Source of the DNA: an uncultured Methanomassiliicoccus sp. | Lineage (GTDB): Archaea; Thermoplasmatota; Thermoplasmata; Methanomassiliicoccales; Methanomassiliicoccaceae | Reading direction: 5' to 3' | Length of the DNA: 64,000 nucleotides | Assembly (NCBI GenBank): GCA_905203995.1 | Contig: CAJKXZ010000001.1 | Coordinates: 62,001-126,000 of the forward strand | Shown: positions 29,042 to 37,588 of the stretch, in pieces | Layout of the letters: each line of letters starts with the position of its first letter | How positions within the stretch are numbered: position 1 is the first letter of the stretch | The notes under the pieces: generated by a model | Told to the model about the DNA's origin: nothing | The model's input: only the letters and a program-made list of their open reading frames with translations | Database searches by the model: none | Program-made: the position numbers and the translations under genes

Positions 29042-30076
29042 TTAATCTTTGCTACTGAATTCTTGGTAGCTTTGTTCATCGTATGGTACTTTGATTTCCC
29101 CGCTAGCGATGAGGTTTTTAATCTCCATTATTTTGTTGTACTGCTCATCGCTGAGATTTCCTTTAACGATTCCTTCCGCACCATTCGAAAAATCGTAGAT
29201 GATATTCTGTCCACCAAGATTCTCGCCGTCAAGCAGACGTTCATTTACTAACTCTACGGCTTTAGTGACTTCTTTGACTACTGAAGTCAAGACATTATCG
29301 GGAGCAAGATGCTCTTGATCAGTATCGACACCGATTACCCATTTATCAAACTCTTTATCTTTAGCAATATCAATCACGCCGACTCCAGTACTACCAGCAG
29401 CTTGAAAGATTACATCGCAACCAGTTTGATACATTTCACGCCCCAATTGTTTGCCAATTTCCGGATCGGAGAAACTATTGGCATATGCTACCTGTACAGC
29501 AATCTCCTGACCAATAATTTTGCTGGCATAGAGAACTCCGGCTTTATATCCACATTCAAAGGCTTCGATTACTTCTGACTCCCGGCCACCTATGAAACCC
29601 ACAGTGTTGCTCTGGGTGTTGAAAGCTGCAGCACATCCGCCTAAGAAGGATGACTCATGCGAATTATATGACAAAGTTATCAGGTTGTCTATCTGTTCTT
29701 CTGCTTCAAAATCAACCAAAATGTAGGTAATCGCAGGGTGCTCTTTTGCCGAGTCAAGCACGGCTTGTGGGGTTATCGAGGATACTGCCCAAATAATGTC
29801 AGCATTTTTTGATACCGCGTCATCTAGTTTGCTTTTCATATCTCGCTCATCAGCGATGTATGACACATCTGCTCGGCTGGAAACCGACTCAATGCCTTTC
29901 CAAACCAGTTCGCCGTAACTCCCTTCGCCAACGTCTGGCTCGTCTATCACCAGGATAATTTTTTTCTTATTCTCGTTATCATCTGCCAACACATAAGCAG
30001 CTGAAGCAAGTGCAGCAATCAGAACAACTACAATTAAAACCACTGCAATTTTAGATTCTTTGGTCAATTTGCCCAT
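29042..30076 (-). CDS. BMP family substrate-binding protein (Med/PnrA-like)
   Basis: A 344-residue periplasmic-binding-type protein. An N-terminal hydrophobic segment (residues 10-30) without a lipobox cysteine anchors or exports it. The rest fits the BMP family, which in bacteria binds nucleosides: DEPDVGEGSYGELVWKG, then GGCAAAFNTQSNTVGFIGG and VIFQAAGSTGVGVIDIA, where the typical family text is GGKD and FHAAG. No permease or ATPase gene lies nearby, so it is an orphan here. Ligand unknown. It has its own TATA box near 30100 and converges on the methylthiotransferase gene. Confidence 0.85.
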   Translation of the reverse strand: MGKLTKESKIAVVLIVVVLIAALASAAYVLADDNENKKKIILVIDEPDVGEGSYGELVWKGIESVSSRADVSYIADERDMKSKLDDAVSKNADIIWAVSSITPQAVLDSAKEHPAITYILVDFEAEEQIDNLITLSYNSHESSFLGGCAAAFNTQSNTVGFIGGRESEVIEAFECGYKAGVLYASKIIGQEIAVQVAYANSFSDPEIGKQLGREMYQTGCDVIFQAAGSTGVGVIDIAKDKEFDKWVIGVDTDQEHLAPDNVLTSVVKEVTKAVELVNERLLDGENLGGQNIIYDFSNGAEGIVKGNLSDEQYNKIMEIKNLIASGEIKVPYDEQSYQEFSSKD

Positions 30077-30177
30077 ACGATCTGATATTTATTGCTTTTT
30101 TATATTTTATAATCTGCCCTGAAAATAACAGCAATCATTGAAAGAAATATGTATTAGAAGCGTAATGCAGATTTTAA

Positions 30178-30253
30178 AGTCCTGTAGTGTAGTGGTCAAT
30201 CATCCCGGCCTTTGGAGCCGGGGACAGCAGTTCGAATCTGCTCAGGACTACCA
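30178..30253 (+). tRNA. tRNA-Gln (UUG)
   Basis: A 73-nt cloverleaf from 30178 to 30250: acceptor AGTCCTG/CAGGACT, anticodon stem CCGGC/GCCGG with loop CTTTGGA, anticodon TTG, T-arm AGTTCGAATCT. The discriminator is A and CCA is encoded at 30251-30253. Confidence 0.93.
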
Positions 30254-30362
30254 TTCTTCTCTTTTACATCCTTAACGTTTAAGAATTAACTACTCGTCTA
30301 AAGCTTAATTTTTGTTGAAATGGTGAGAAAGTTTATAATATGCTTACGGTATCAGAACCTTT

Positions 30363-30722
30363 ATGGCTCAGAAAAGAAAAAAGAAAGAGCTGGAAGAAGA
30401 ATATGTCTGGGTACCTCCAGAATTTGATGAGAAGGCATTCCTTAAAAAGGATATTCTGAGCACTAAACTAATGGCTATAACGGCAGTAATCGCCATTGTT
30501 TTTGGTATTGTGGCTGCTGGAATCGGCATCGCCCTAGGAAATTATGCATATGGCTTTATTGGCTGGATTGCCGGTGCGATTGCAGTCACCCAGTCCTACA
30601 AACTGCTGGGCATGAAGAAGGATGAAATCGAAAAGATGAGTCTGGTCGGAAACATCCTGCTCTACGCACTGCTGGCCCTGGGTGTCTGGATCTTATTGAT
30701 CAACCCGCCATTTACAAATTAA
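30363..30722 (+). CDS. Small membrane protein, three predicted segments
   Basis: A 119-residue protein not assigned to a family. A basic, charged N-terminus (AQKRKKKELEEEY) is followed by hydrophobic segments at about residues 37-58, 62-78 and 95-114. TTTATAATATG at 30330-30340 lies about 26 bases before the ATG, so the message is probably leaderless. It follows tRNA-Gln and converges on cca, sharing stop bases TTAA at 30719-30722. Confidence 0.65.
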   Translation: MAQKRKKKELEEEYVWVPPEFDEKAFLKKDILSTKLMAITAVIAIVFGIVAAGIGIALGNYAYGFIGWIAGAIAVTQSYKLLGMKKDEIEKMSLVGNILLYALLALGVWILLINPPFTN

Positions 30723-32047
30723 ACTACTTCCCAATTCATTCTTTTATCAAACATGGCTGACAAAACGGCCATGTTATTTTCACACAATGCAGCAGCACCG
30801 CAGTAAATTTTCAAACCGTTCAGTGTGCGGAAGTCTTTACCAAGAGCGGCGGATTTTAAGTTTTTATTCAGATAAGAAGTAAGGTCCCGATCAGCCCGCT
30901 GCAGTACAACTTTCCAGATTCCTTTCTCCAGATAAGGTTGAGTTGCCTTTTCACGCCATTTATCTAAGAAGGCTTGTGCGTTTTCACTCCAGGCCGGGGG
31001 ACCAAAATGCACAACGGTGGCAGGAAGATCTGAACGATCAATCTCCACGGCGAATTTAATTTCCTTCTCTTCTACCGCATAAGCTGCATCAATAACTTCC
31101 AGTTGTTCTTTTTGAAGAATGGTCTGGATCCCTTCCAGAGTTTTCCTTACTTGTGGATAGAGATTATCATCGATCATCGGCGGTCGTTTAAGTTCTATGA
31201 TTACCAGATGGCTCTCCCTGTGACTGGTAATTTTCTTGATTTCTTCTAGAGAACACGTTGTCCGGGGCTGGGGAAAGAAAAACTGCCTCGAGGGGTTTGT
31301 CAGATACTCTCTGGCGGCGTATACAAATTTAGAAAAAGATTGTGTAGATAGTGCAGAAGCGACATTACGTTCATCATCAACGGGATCATACACTACCAGC
31401 GCATCTTCTGGAAATTCCTTTTGTCCATTTGAAAAGATTTTCTGCCCGAAGTTCCATGCAGAGGCTGCACTAAGGACATTTTTAAAGCTGCCATATCTGA
31501 GAATCAGTAATTCTATCAGATAGCCGGACATTCCTTCTACTTTGGCTTCTGCACCATAGACTCCCAGACCTTTTGCAAACTGTTTGAGCAATCTCACCTG
31601 ATTACTCATCCCTTCGGTCATGTTGGTTTTGATATAGCGAGTGTGGAACGGAGTCCGGTCAACAGCACATCTGAGTTCTTTGGCAGAGTCTAATTTGTAA
31701 CAAGGGACAATATCAACCTCATAGCCATTGCGGATGCCGTGTACATAGGGATGTTCAGCATACCTTTCTTCATGGTCTGGCAGATATTTTTTACCAATCT
31801 TTAGTCCTAATTTTTGTAACTCTTTTTTAGGCAAGGACGGCGGAAATAGTAGGAAAACATCGATGTCTGGATCCTTGAGATAAGTGCCTTTGGAGACTGA
31901 GCCGACGAGCATTACTTCAGCCTTGCTTTCTAAAACATCCTCATCTTCTTTAATTTCCTGTAAGAGATTTTGCGCACAGTCCTCAATCGCCTTCTTTTCA
32001 CTTGCTGAAGGAGATATGATCTCGAGGATCTCTTTTTCTAAAGACAT
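30719..32047 (-). CDS. cca: CCA-adding tRNA nucleotidyltransferase (class I, archaeal)
   Basis: Adds or repairs the 3' CCA of tRNAs without a template. About 442 residues. The catalytic core is VGSVSKGTYLKDPDIDVFLLF (split: GS-KGT then DPDID with the two metal-binding Asp), with KVEGMSGYLIELLILRYGSF in the central domain. Two of the four tRNA genes here lack an encoded CCA, so it is needed. The ATG at 32047 (MSLEKEILE) is preferred over a TTG at 32074. A GC-rich stem-loop lies between its predicted promoter and the start. Confidence 0.95.
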   Translation of the reverse strand: MSLEKEILEIISPSASEKKAIEDCAQNLLQEIKEDEDVLESKAEVMLVGSVSKGTYLKDPDIDVFLLFPPSLPKKELQKLGLKIGKKYLPDHEERYAEHPYVHGIRNGYEVDIVPCYKLDSAKELRCAVDRTPFHTRYIKTNMTEGMSNQVRLLKQFAKGLGVYGAEAKVEGMSGYLIELLILRYGSFKNVLSAASAWNFGQKIFSNGQKEFPEDALVVYDPVDDERNVASALSTQSFSKFVYAAREYLTNPSRQFFFPQPRTTCSLEEIKKITSHRESHLVIIELKRPPMIDDNLYPQVRKTLEGIQTILQKEQLEVIDAAYAVEEKEIKFAVEIDRSDLPATVVHFGPPAWSENAQAFLDKWREKATQPYLEKGIWKVVLQRADRDLTSYLNKNLKSAALGKDFRTLNGLKIYCGAAALCENNMAVLSAMFDKRMNWEVV

Positions 32048-32086
32048 CAAACAGCGAACACCCTTGAAGATCAAAATCTTTACTAC

Positions 32087-32184
32087 GATCCGGAGCGGGG
32101 CAGTGGGGATTCTTAGAACTGTCGCTTAGGAGGAAAAGTCGGGCCCCGCTTCCAGATAAATTAACTGTGTACCGTCCTTTATAT
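32087..32184 (-). promoter_or_regulatory. cca promoter and structured leader
   Basis: On the minus strand a TATA box ATATAAA (32178-32184) places transcription start near 32153. That is where a long stem begins: about 10 bp of GGAAGCGGGGC (near 32153-32143) with GCCCCGCTCC (near 32097-32087), enclosing about 41 bases with no obvious inner helix. The transcript would continue another 40 bases to the cca ATG. It may be a leader control element or a separate small RNA; the plus-strand version is equally stable. Confidence 0.4.
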
Positions 32185-32328
32185 CATCATTTTTTGTGTG
32201 AAGTGCGGTATTCTTCCATTCATTTGAATTTGTAGCGTTTTAACAAGCTTCACTGATCCGGGACCTATATGGTAGTCTCTTTATATACATCATAACATAT
32301 TGCCTTAACCTATCCGATCCTGTGATTT

Positions 32329-32334
32329 GGTGAT
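32329..32334 (+). promoter_or_regulatory. Ribosome-binding site of the InlB-repeat gene
   Basis: GGTGAT sits 6 bases before the ATG at 32341, with a TATA box TTTATATAC near 32280. It fixes the true start in the signal-peptide frame, which differs from the frame of the body. Confidence 0.7.
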
Positions 32335-32340
32335 GTATAG

Positions 32341-33547
32341 ATGATTGGTCAAAAATACATTATAGCATCGTTCTTGGCACTTTTAGGATTAGCAAGCGTT
32401 GGTGTTTGTGCGGCTTTTATGGACCAAGGCCTTCCTGGGGGGGGGGGTTCTCAATTTTGAGTTTGGACAAACTAATGTGTTAGGTGATTCTGTCAAACCC
32501 GACGACTACTCAGATAAAAATAATTTAATGCAAATTAATAATCTCGAGTCCTCAGAAGTTACGATTACTTATCATTCAAACGATGGGGCTAATCTAGAAG
32601 AAATAGACATTGTTTCGCCAGGCTACCTCCTGCTTAGAGACAAAATAGATTTTACATGGGACACAACTAATCTTATTGGCTGGTGTCTGGATGCTGATGG
32701 AAATGATATAATCTATAAGCCTGGATATGCATTTGATATGCCTGCTGAAAATGTGGATTTCTATGCGATCTGGTCTCCACATTACAAAACGATTACCTTT
32801 GATTCCCGCGGCGGCACCCCTATCGAAGCACAGAAAATCGAATATGGTAAAAAATTGACAATACCGGCCGATCCTGTCAAAGCCAACAGTAATTTTCTAG
32901 GCTGGTACACAGACCCTGAACTTTCAAATCCTTATGCCTTCAGTAATCCGGTAGTTTTAGATCTTACCCTCTATGCTAAATGGCATAGCTATTCTCTTGA
33001 TTACCCGCTACGCTATGATGGTAATGGGAACACACAAGGATCGGTACCGCTGGTTAGATATTATGAACCCGGTGATACTGTTATTATCGCGGGTCCCGGC
33101 AATCTCGAAAAAACAGGCTATACGTTCGGCGGCTGGTCATACAACAATGCCATCTATGCGGAAAATGCCCGGTTTTACATGCCGTCTAAGTCTGTAACCT
33201 TTGTGGCAATATGGGACGAAATACCACAACACACGGTATACTTCATGATTGATGGTGTCAGGTCAGCACCAGTCATGATTCAGGATGGTGAATGCTTAAC
33301 GCCGCCAGCCATACCGACTAAAGAAGGATCGACCTTTACTCACTGGAGTTTTAACAACCAGGAGTATGATTTCAATCAGCCAGTGACGCAAGATATCATC
33401 CTGACGGCAGAATGGGAAGTCGATCAAAAATCGGAGAAAACACCGCCTAATGGTGACGGCAACCTTAACTGGTTTTATGTGGTGTTCGCCATCATCTGCA
33501 TAATCGTGACAATTCTTGTCTATCTGCTCTTAACCGACAGAATTTGA
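32341..33547 (+). pseudogene. InlB B-repeat surface protein, out of frame at an 11-G run (phase-variable or frameshifted)
   Basis: The ATG at 32341 opens a signal peptide (hydrophobic residues 6-25), but the frame ends after 39 codons at TGA 32458-32460. The body lies in the +1 frame to 33547. The frames cross at 11 consecutive G (32437-32447); with 10 or 13 G they join into about 401 residues. The body has four Listeria-Bacteroides repeats, recognisable by GWSYNN-, GWYTDPE- and Y/F-A-x-W endings (about residues 70-135, 137-200, 205-275, 280-345), then a C-terminal membrane segment near 375-397. It should be exported and anchored. As given, no full protein is made. A sequencing miscount is the main alternative. 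Confidence 0.8.
32437..32447 (+). repeat. Homopolymer of 11 G
   Basis: An unbroken G11 run just after the signal peptide codons. It is the longest G run noticed in the window and sits exactly where the reading frame changes. Confidence 0.9.
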
Positions 33548-33636
33548 GAATGATTGTTCATTATTATTTAAACATTTTCCACATTTTTATTATAACCAAG
33601 CGCAAAGTTTATTCGTAATAAATTCATTTCCCATCC

Positions 33637-33864
33637 ATGAGTCTTAGCTGTACAATCGAATTAGATTATGCTTCTCCTGAAGAGGCAAATATTGTTTTAG
33701 AAGCAATCGCTCCTGACAACAAACCCTATGTAGAAGCACAAATCGAAGGGAGCACACTCATTGTTACTTCCTCTTCAGATACGCCCATGGAGATGCTGCA
33801 CACTATGGAAGATCTTCTGTCGTGTATCAAAATTGCCGAAGCTACTTTCAACTTAGTTCGTTAA
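33637..33864 (+). CDS. pcc1: KEOPS complex subunit Pcc1
   Basis: A 75-residue protein matching Pcc1, the dimerising subunit of KEOPS, which makes the t6A37 modification of tRNAs. The family order is present: an N-terminal strand SLSCTIELDY, SPEEANIVLEAIAPDN, a second strand with IVTSSSDTPMEM, and a C-terminal helix. No ribosome-binding motif is seen. It ends at a strong hairpin shared with the convergent tgtA gene. The other KEOPS genes are not in the window. Confidence 0.82.
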   Translation: MSLSCTIELDYASPEEANIVLEAIAPDNKPYVEAQIEGSTLIVTSSSDTPMEMLHTMEDLLSCIKIAEATFNLVR

Positions 33865-33873
33865 AAAAAGAGG

Positions 33874-33910
33874 AGTGGTGATCTAGATCGCTCTAGATCC
33901 CACTTATAAT
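33874..33910 (+). terminator. Hairpin terminator between pcc1 and tgtA
   Basis: A 13-bp stem with one bulged T: AGTGG-GATCTAGA (33874-33887) with TCTAGATC-CCACT (33892-33904), loop TCGC, followed by TATAATTTT. It lies between convergent genes. Confidence 0.6.
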
Positions 33911-33911
33911 T

Positions 33912-35867
33912 TTATTCTTTCACGCCTTCACGTACTTTGACGGCAACTCCCGTCTGGAATGAAAGCATTTCTTCGCGGATCATCATGGCGCGACCGATGG
34001 CAACCAAATTGTCTTTTTGATCAACAACTAGAACTTCATCAGTCAGGCGCAGATCCTCATCGCATTCTTCAACGAATGCACAGAAGACATTTTTACCCTC
34101 ACGGTTAAAGGGTACAGCATCATCTTTGACGATAACTCTTAGTCTTGGGCGGGGGAAAGTCTGCAAGAGAATCTTCGCTCCTGGCGGTCTGAGGGTAAAG
34201 AAACCGTCATTAGCTCTCATCGAGAGGATGTGCTCGCCATTGAGGAGGACATTGCGGATTTTGCCGGTGCTCTTGGATTTTACGATTTTTACTTCACCAT
34301 TGAGGAAAGCCTCACCCGCACCTTTACCAAACTGATAATCCGCCACAGCCTTTACGCGCGCTTTATCTAGATCAAAGGCGGGAGCTTCCTGGCACATCAT
34401 TTCCAAGGCGTCCATCGTATTCTCTTCATCCCACATCATGGTAATGGGGTAAGGCTGCTGATGAGACATCTTTTCCATCTGGGTTTTAGAGTACTCCTTA
34501 GTTTCGACGTCTTCAGGCGTAGGGAATAAAGACTGCGCAATAGGATAGATTTCATCCAATTCGATAGGAACTGGCCCGAAGGGGCTGTGGACCATATAAT
34601 GTGCATTATATTTTGCAGAAACTTTGTTAATCTCACCTTCACGGTAGCGGTTGTAAGGTTTTCCCGTACTATCTTCAAAGACTACCAGAGCTTCAGAGGA
34701 AGGATATTCATAACGGGCAAAGAACCTTTTAGAATATCTGAGAAAAGCCGGCCGGTTGAGCGTTTCAATGCCTGTATATAATAATGAATTATCTCTACTC
34801 AGGGGTTCATACTGCTCTAAAAATTCGCGGTGTTTTTCCAGCCTGCGTAAGGCACTGAGCAGTGCGGGGTGAGCTCTGCATCTTCTTTCTGCTAGTTCCC
34901 AAAGGTCCCCTTCCAGAATCGCTCTCTTTACGCGTTCAATCTCACACTTGGAAACCCAGAGATTATGGCGGGCAATGATCGCCGAGCGTTCAGCAGGTTT
35001 CATTTTAACAATTTCTTCATAAGTGTGGGAGCTGCAGGCAGGGCAGTGGCAGTGTAAACCTTTCATATCTTGCAGACCAGCAGTGCCTTCAGGAAACATG
35101 AAACGATCAGTCCGTGCAAATTTGGCATATGATGCTGAATCGAACATGTCGCAGCCCAAGAGGGCCGCCAAAGCGAAAACCATTGGATGACCAGCACCAA
35201 AAAGATGCACGGGACGGCTGGGATCTAAGCCTTTTTTAGATGAAATAATCACATCTACTAAATCAGCAAAGCGATATTGTTCCATCAGCGGGACCACACC
35301 GCCGATCGGGTGGACATCAACATCCACTAAGGCTAAACGCTTTGCACAGTTTTCCCGCAGATTTTGGTAAACGGAACCTTGCACTACGCCGGCCAGCAGC
35401 ATTTTTTCTTTGAGTTTTGCAGCATCTTCCGTGCGGGCAATGGTGACATCAACCGCATGAGCTGTTTTTTCTTCACTCCATTCTGGCTCGGTAAAGATGT
35501 CTAAAACCGTGCCGATGTCGGAGCCGATATCACGTTGGAAGGAAACAATATCTTCATTTTTGACTTCCACTTCGCCATACATATGTGATTGAAAAGTTCC
35601 GGAGTCAGTCATGATGACGCCGGGAAAATCCAGCATCGCATGCAACCCTTCGTTAAGGGCCCGCTCTTTTAACTTCTCATCACTTCTAATTATGTAGGAA
35701 TTAGTAATTATTGCTTTAAAGCCAAAATCATCAAATAATTCGCGGGGGGGCACTGTGCCCAGTTTTGGATTTACTACTGGTAATAAAGCAGGAGTCTCAA
35801 GTATCCCATGGGGCGTCTCTAGCTTGCCAATTCTTGCTAAACCGTCCCTGCGGGTTAATTCAAACAT
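33912..35867 (-). CDS. tgtA: Archaeosine tRNA-guanine transglycosylase
   Basis: Exchanges G15 of archaeal tRNAs for preQ0 on the way to archaeosine. 651 residues, the full-length archaeal type. The nucleophile Asp88 lies in TDSGTFQ; the zinc site HCHCPACSSHTYEE is near residue 280 with a following H in ARHNLW. The C-terminal part has the archaeal C1-C2 domains and a PUA domain (MRANDGFFTLRPPGAKIL, then VAIGRAMM). It is divergent from pth2. Confidence 0.96.
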   Translation of the reverse strand: MFELTRRDGLARIGKLETPHGILETPALLPVVNPKLGTVPPRELFDDFGFKAIITNSYIIRSDEKLKERALNEGLHAMLDFPGVIMTDSGTFQSHMYGEVEVKNEDIVSFQRDIGSDIGTVLDIFTEPEWSEEKTAHAVDVTIARTEDAAKLKEKMLLAGVVQGSVYQNLRENCAKRLALVDVDVHPIGGVVPLMEQYRFADLVDVIISSKKGLDPSRPVHLFGAGHPMVFALAALLGCDMFDSASYAKFARTDRFMFPEGTAGLQDMKGLHCHCPACSSHTYEEIVKMKPAERSAIIARHNLWVSKCEIERVKRAILEGDLWELAERRCRAHPALLSALRRLEKHREFLEQYEPLSRDNSLLYTGIETLNRPAFLRYSKRFFARYEYPSSEALVVFEDSTGKPYNRYREGEINKVSAKYNAHYMVHSPFGPVPIELDEIYPIAQSLFPTPEDVETKEYSKTQMEKMSHQQPYPITMMWDEENTMDALEMMCQEAPAFDLDKARVKAVADYQFGKGAGEAFLNGEVKIVKSKSTGKIRNVLLNGEHILSMRANDGFFTLRPPGAKILLQTFPRPRLRVIVKDDAVPFNREGKNVFCAFVEECDEDLRLTDEVLVVDQKDNLVAIGRAMMIREEMLSFQTGVAVKVREGVKE

Positions 35868-35968
35868 AATGGTAGGACATCATACTGATTAATTAATCTA
35901 TTTACTGACGATCCCACCAACCAGCGTGCAGCTAATCTTCATATACTCTCCTGCAGCTTGCGGGCTCC

Positions 35969-36322
35969 ATGGAATATAAGATGGTAATCGCCATGAGAAA
36001 AGACATTAAACTGTCTCCGGGAAAGATGGCTGCCCAGGCTGCCCATGCGGCGGTTTCATGTGCCTTTGCCTCTAAAAAAAAGCAGCCGCTGATCTTTGAA
36101 AAGTGGTATGCCGATGGCCAGAGAAAAATTGTTGTAAAAATCGACTCGCTAAAAGAGCTCTATGAACTCAAAGCAGTTGTTGAAGCCATGGGTTTAACTT
36201 CTTCTCTCGTCTGTGATGCTGGTTTAACTGAAGTTCCGCCCGGAACGGTGACTTGCCTAGGCATCGGCCCCGGCACCAGCGAAGTGCTCGATAAGGTTAC
36301 TGGCCACCTCAAATTGTGGTGA
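35969..36322 (+). CDS. pth2: Peptidyl-tRNA hydrolase, archaeal type
   Basis: A 117-residue Pth2 enzyme that frees tRNAs from stalled peptides. Conserved text includes MVIAMRKDIKLSPGKMAAQ followed by AAHAAVSCA (substrate-binding helix), KIVVKIDS, and the C-terminal DAGLTEVPPGTVTCLGIGP. A TATA box CATATAC near 35939 is about 28 bases before the ATG, so the message is probably leaderless. Confidence 0.96.
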   Translation: MEYKMVIAMRKDIKLSPGKMAAQAAHAAVSCAFASKKKQPLIFEKWYADGQRKIVVKIDSLKELYELKAVVEAMGLTSSLVCDAGLTEVPPGTVTCLGIGPGTSEVLDKVTGHLKLW

Positions 36323-36551
36323 GCTCTTTTACAGCTGACTATCTTGTCAGATCATTATTGTAATTATATAATGCCCACCTCGTCAAAACTAAATGTTATA
36401 TAGGTAAGCAATCTTCCAACCTTATCAAGTCGTGAAGCGAAAAACTTCAATCAACGCAGAATCCTTGTAACTTCAGCAAGGTTCTTGACCCTTACTGTTA
36501 AATATAACTATCAATTATGGGGAACCGCTTCTGACATAAGAAGGTGAAACA
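36323..36551 (+). promoter_or_regulatory. Leader and promoter of the str-type operon
   Basis: About 230 bases without a gene. TTAAATATAA at 36498-36507 is a probable TATA box, giving a start near 36529. A bulged hairpin around CCTTG/CAAGG (36461-36483) lies before it. GGTGA at 36543-36547 serves rps12. Confidence 0.5.
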
Positions 36552-36980
36552 TTGGCTAGAGGTCTATATACTGCTAGTAAGCTGAAACACGATCATCAGA
36601 AATCAAGATGGTCTGACAGCAAATACAAGCGGAGAATGTTGAAATTACGGGAGAAGTCTGACCCATTGGAGGGTGCAGCACAAGCCCGCGGTATCGTTTT
36701 GGAAAAAGTCGGTATCGAAGCAAAACAGCCTAACTCCGCTATCAGGAAATGCGTAAAGATTCAACTCATTAAGAACGGACGTCAGATTACTGCTTTCGCA
36801 GTGGGCGACGGTGCTATCAACTTCATCGATGAACACGATGAAGTTATGGTTGAAGGCATCGGTGGCAGAATGGGAAGGTCGTATGGAGACATTCCTGGTG
36901 TCCGTTATAAAGTCATCTTAGTAAACAACGTTTCCCTTAACGAACTTGTAAGAGGTCGTAAGGAGAAGCCGGTTAGGTGA
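36552..36980 (+). CDS. rps12: 30S ribosomal protein S12
   Basis: Decoding-centre protein of the small subunit, 142 residues. The sequence begins [20 protein letters not shown] and contains [21 protein letters not shown] split by the conserved KQPNSAIRK loop, then [10 protein letters not shown]. The start is a TTG, 4 bases after GGTGA (36543-36547); no ATG is suitably placed. It is the first gene of the rps12-rps7-fusA group. In many archaea L30e and nusA come before it; here pth2 does. Confidence 0.97.
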   Translation: MARGLYTASKLKHDHQKSRWSDSKYKRRMLKLREKSDPLEGAAQARGIVLEKVGIEAKQPNSAIRKCVKIQLIKNGRQITAFAVGDGAINFIDEHDEVMVEGIGGRMGRSYGDIPGVRYKVILVNNVSLNELVRGRKEKPVR

Positions 36981-36985
36981 AAACT

Positions 36986-37573
36986 GTGGACGGAGAAACT
37001 CAAGTTCAGAGCAGCATCTTGCTCTTTGGTAAATATGATATGACTGACATCGCCATCAGGGACGGCGGATTAGCTAAATACATAGACCTCTCCCCCATCA
37101 CCGTGCCGCACACTGGTGGAAAGCATGCCAACAAGTCATTTGCAAAGTCTAAGATGAGCATTGTTGAACGCTTGGTTAACAATCTGATGAGGACTGAAGT
37201 ATATACCGGTAAAAAGGTAAAGTCCATCAAGATTGTAAAAGGCGCTTTTGAGATTATTGAACGCAAAACCGGCAACAATCCTCTTCAGGTACTGGTAGAA
37301 GCTATTGAAAACGCTGCTCCCCGTGAAGAGATTACCAGATTACAGTTTGGTGGAATCTCAGTGCCGAAAGCTGTTGATATCTCCCCTTCAAGAAGATTAG
37401 ATATCGCACTTAGAAACATCGCTAGAGGTTCTGTAGATGCAGCATTCAAAAGCAAAAAGTCTGCTGAAGACTGTCTCGCTGATGAATTAATCCTTGCCTC
37501 TAAAGGAGATATGACTTCTTTCGCTGTTGCTAAGAAAGAAGAATTAGAACGTGTAGCCGCATCTGCAAGGTAA
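36986..37573 (+). CDS. rps7: 30S ribosomal protein S7
   Basis: Small-subunit head protein, about 195 residues. Family text includes TVPHTGGKHANKSFAK, IVERLVNNLMR, and GGISVPKAVDISPSRRLDIALRNIARG in two conserved blocks. The GTG at 36986 is chosen because GGTGA (36976-36980), which includes the rps12 stop, is 5 bases before it; a GTG at 36977 would sit inside that site. fusA follows after 15 bases. Confidence 0.97.
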   Translation: MDGETQVQSSILLFGKYDMTDIAIRDGGLAKYIDLSPITVPHTGGKHANKSFAKSKMSIVERLVNNLMRTEVYTGKKVKSIKIVKGAFEIIERKTGNNPLQVLVEAIENAAPREEITRLQFGGISVPKAVDISPSRRLDIALRNIARGSVDAAFKSKKSAEDCLADELILASKGDMTSFAVAKKEELERVAASAR

Positions 37574-37588
37574 TCAGGGTGACTAACT

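Noticed and set aside
32128..32146. A GGAGGAAAAGTCGGGC stretch that resembles conserved region I of RNase P RNA.
   Set aside because: It has an extra A, the matching 3' P4 strand is not found in the next 250 bases, and the cca and InlB genes leave no room for a full RNase P RNA.
32087..32153. H/ACA guide RNA at the cca leader.
   Set aside because: No upper stem or kink-turn could be formed inside the closing helix and no clear ACA box follows on either strand.
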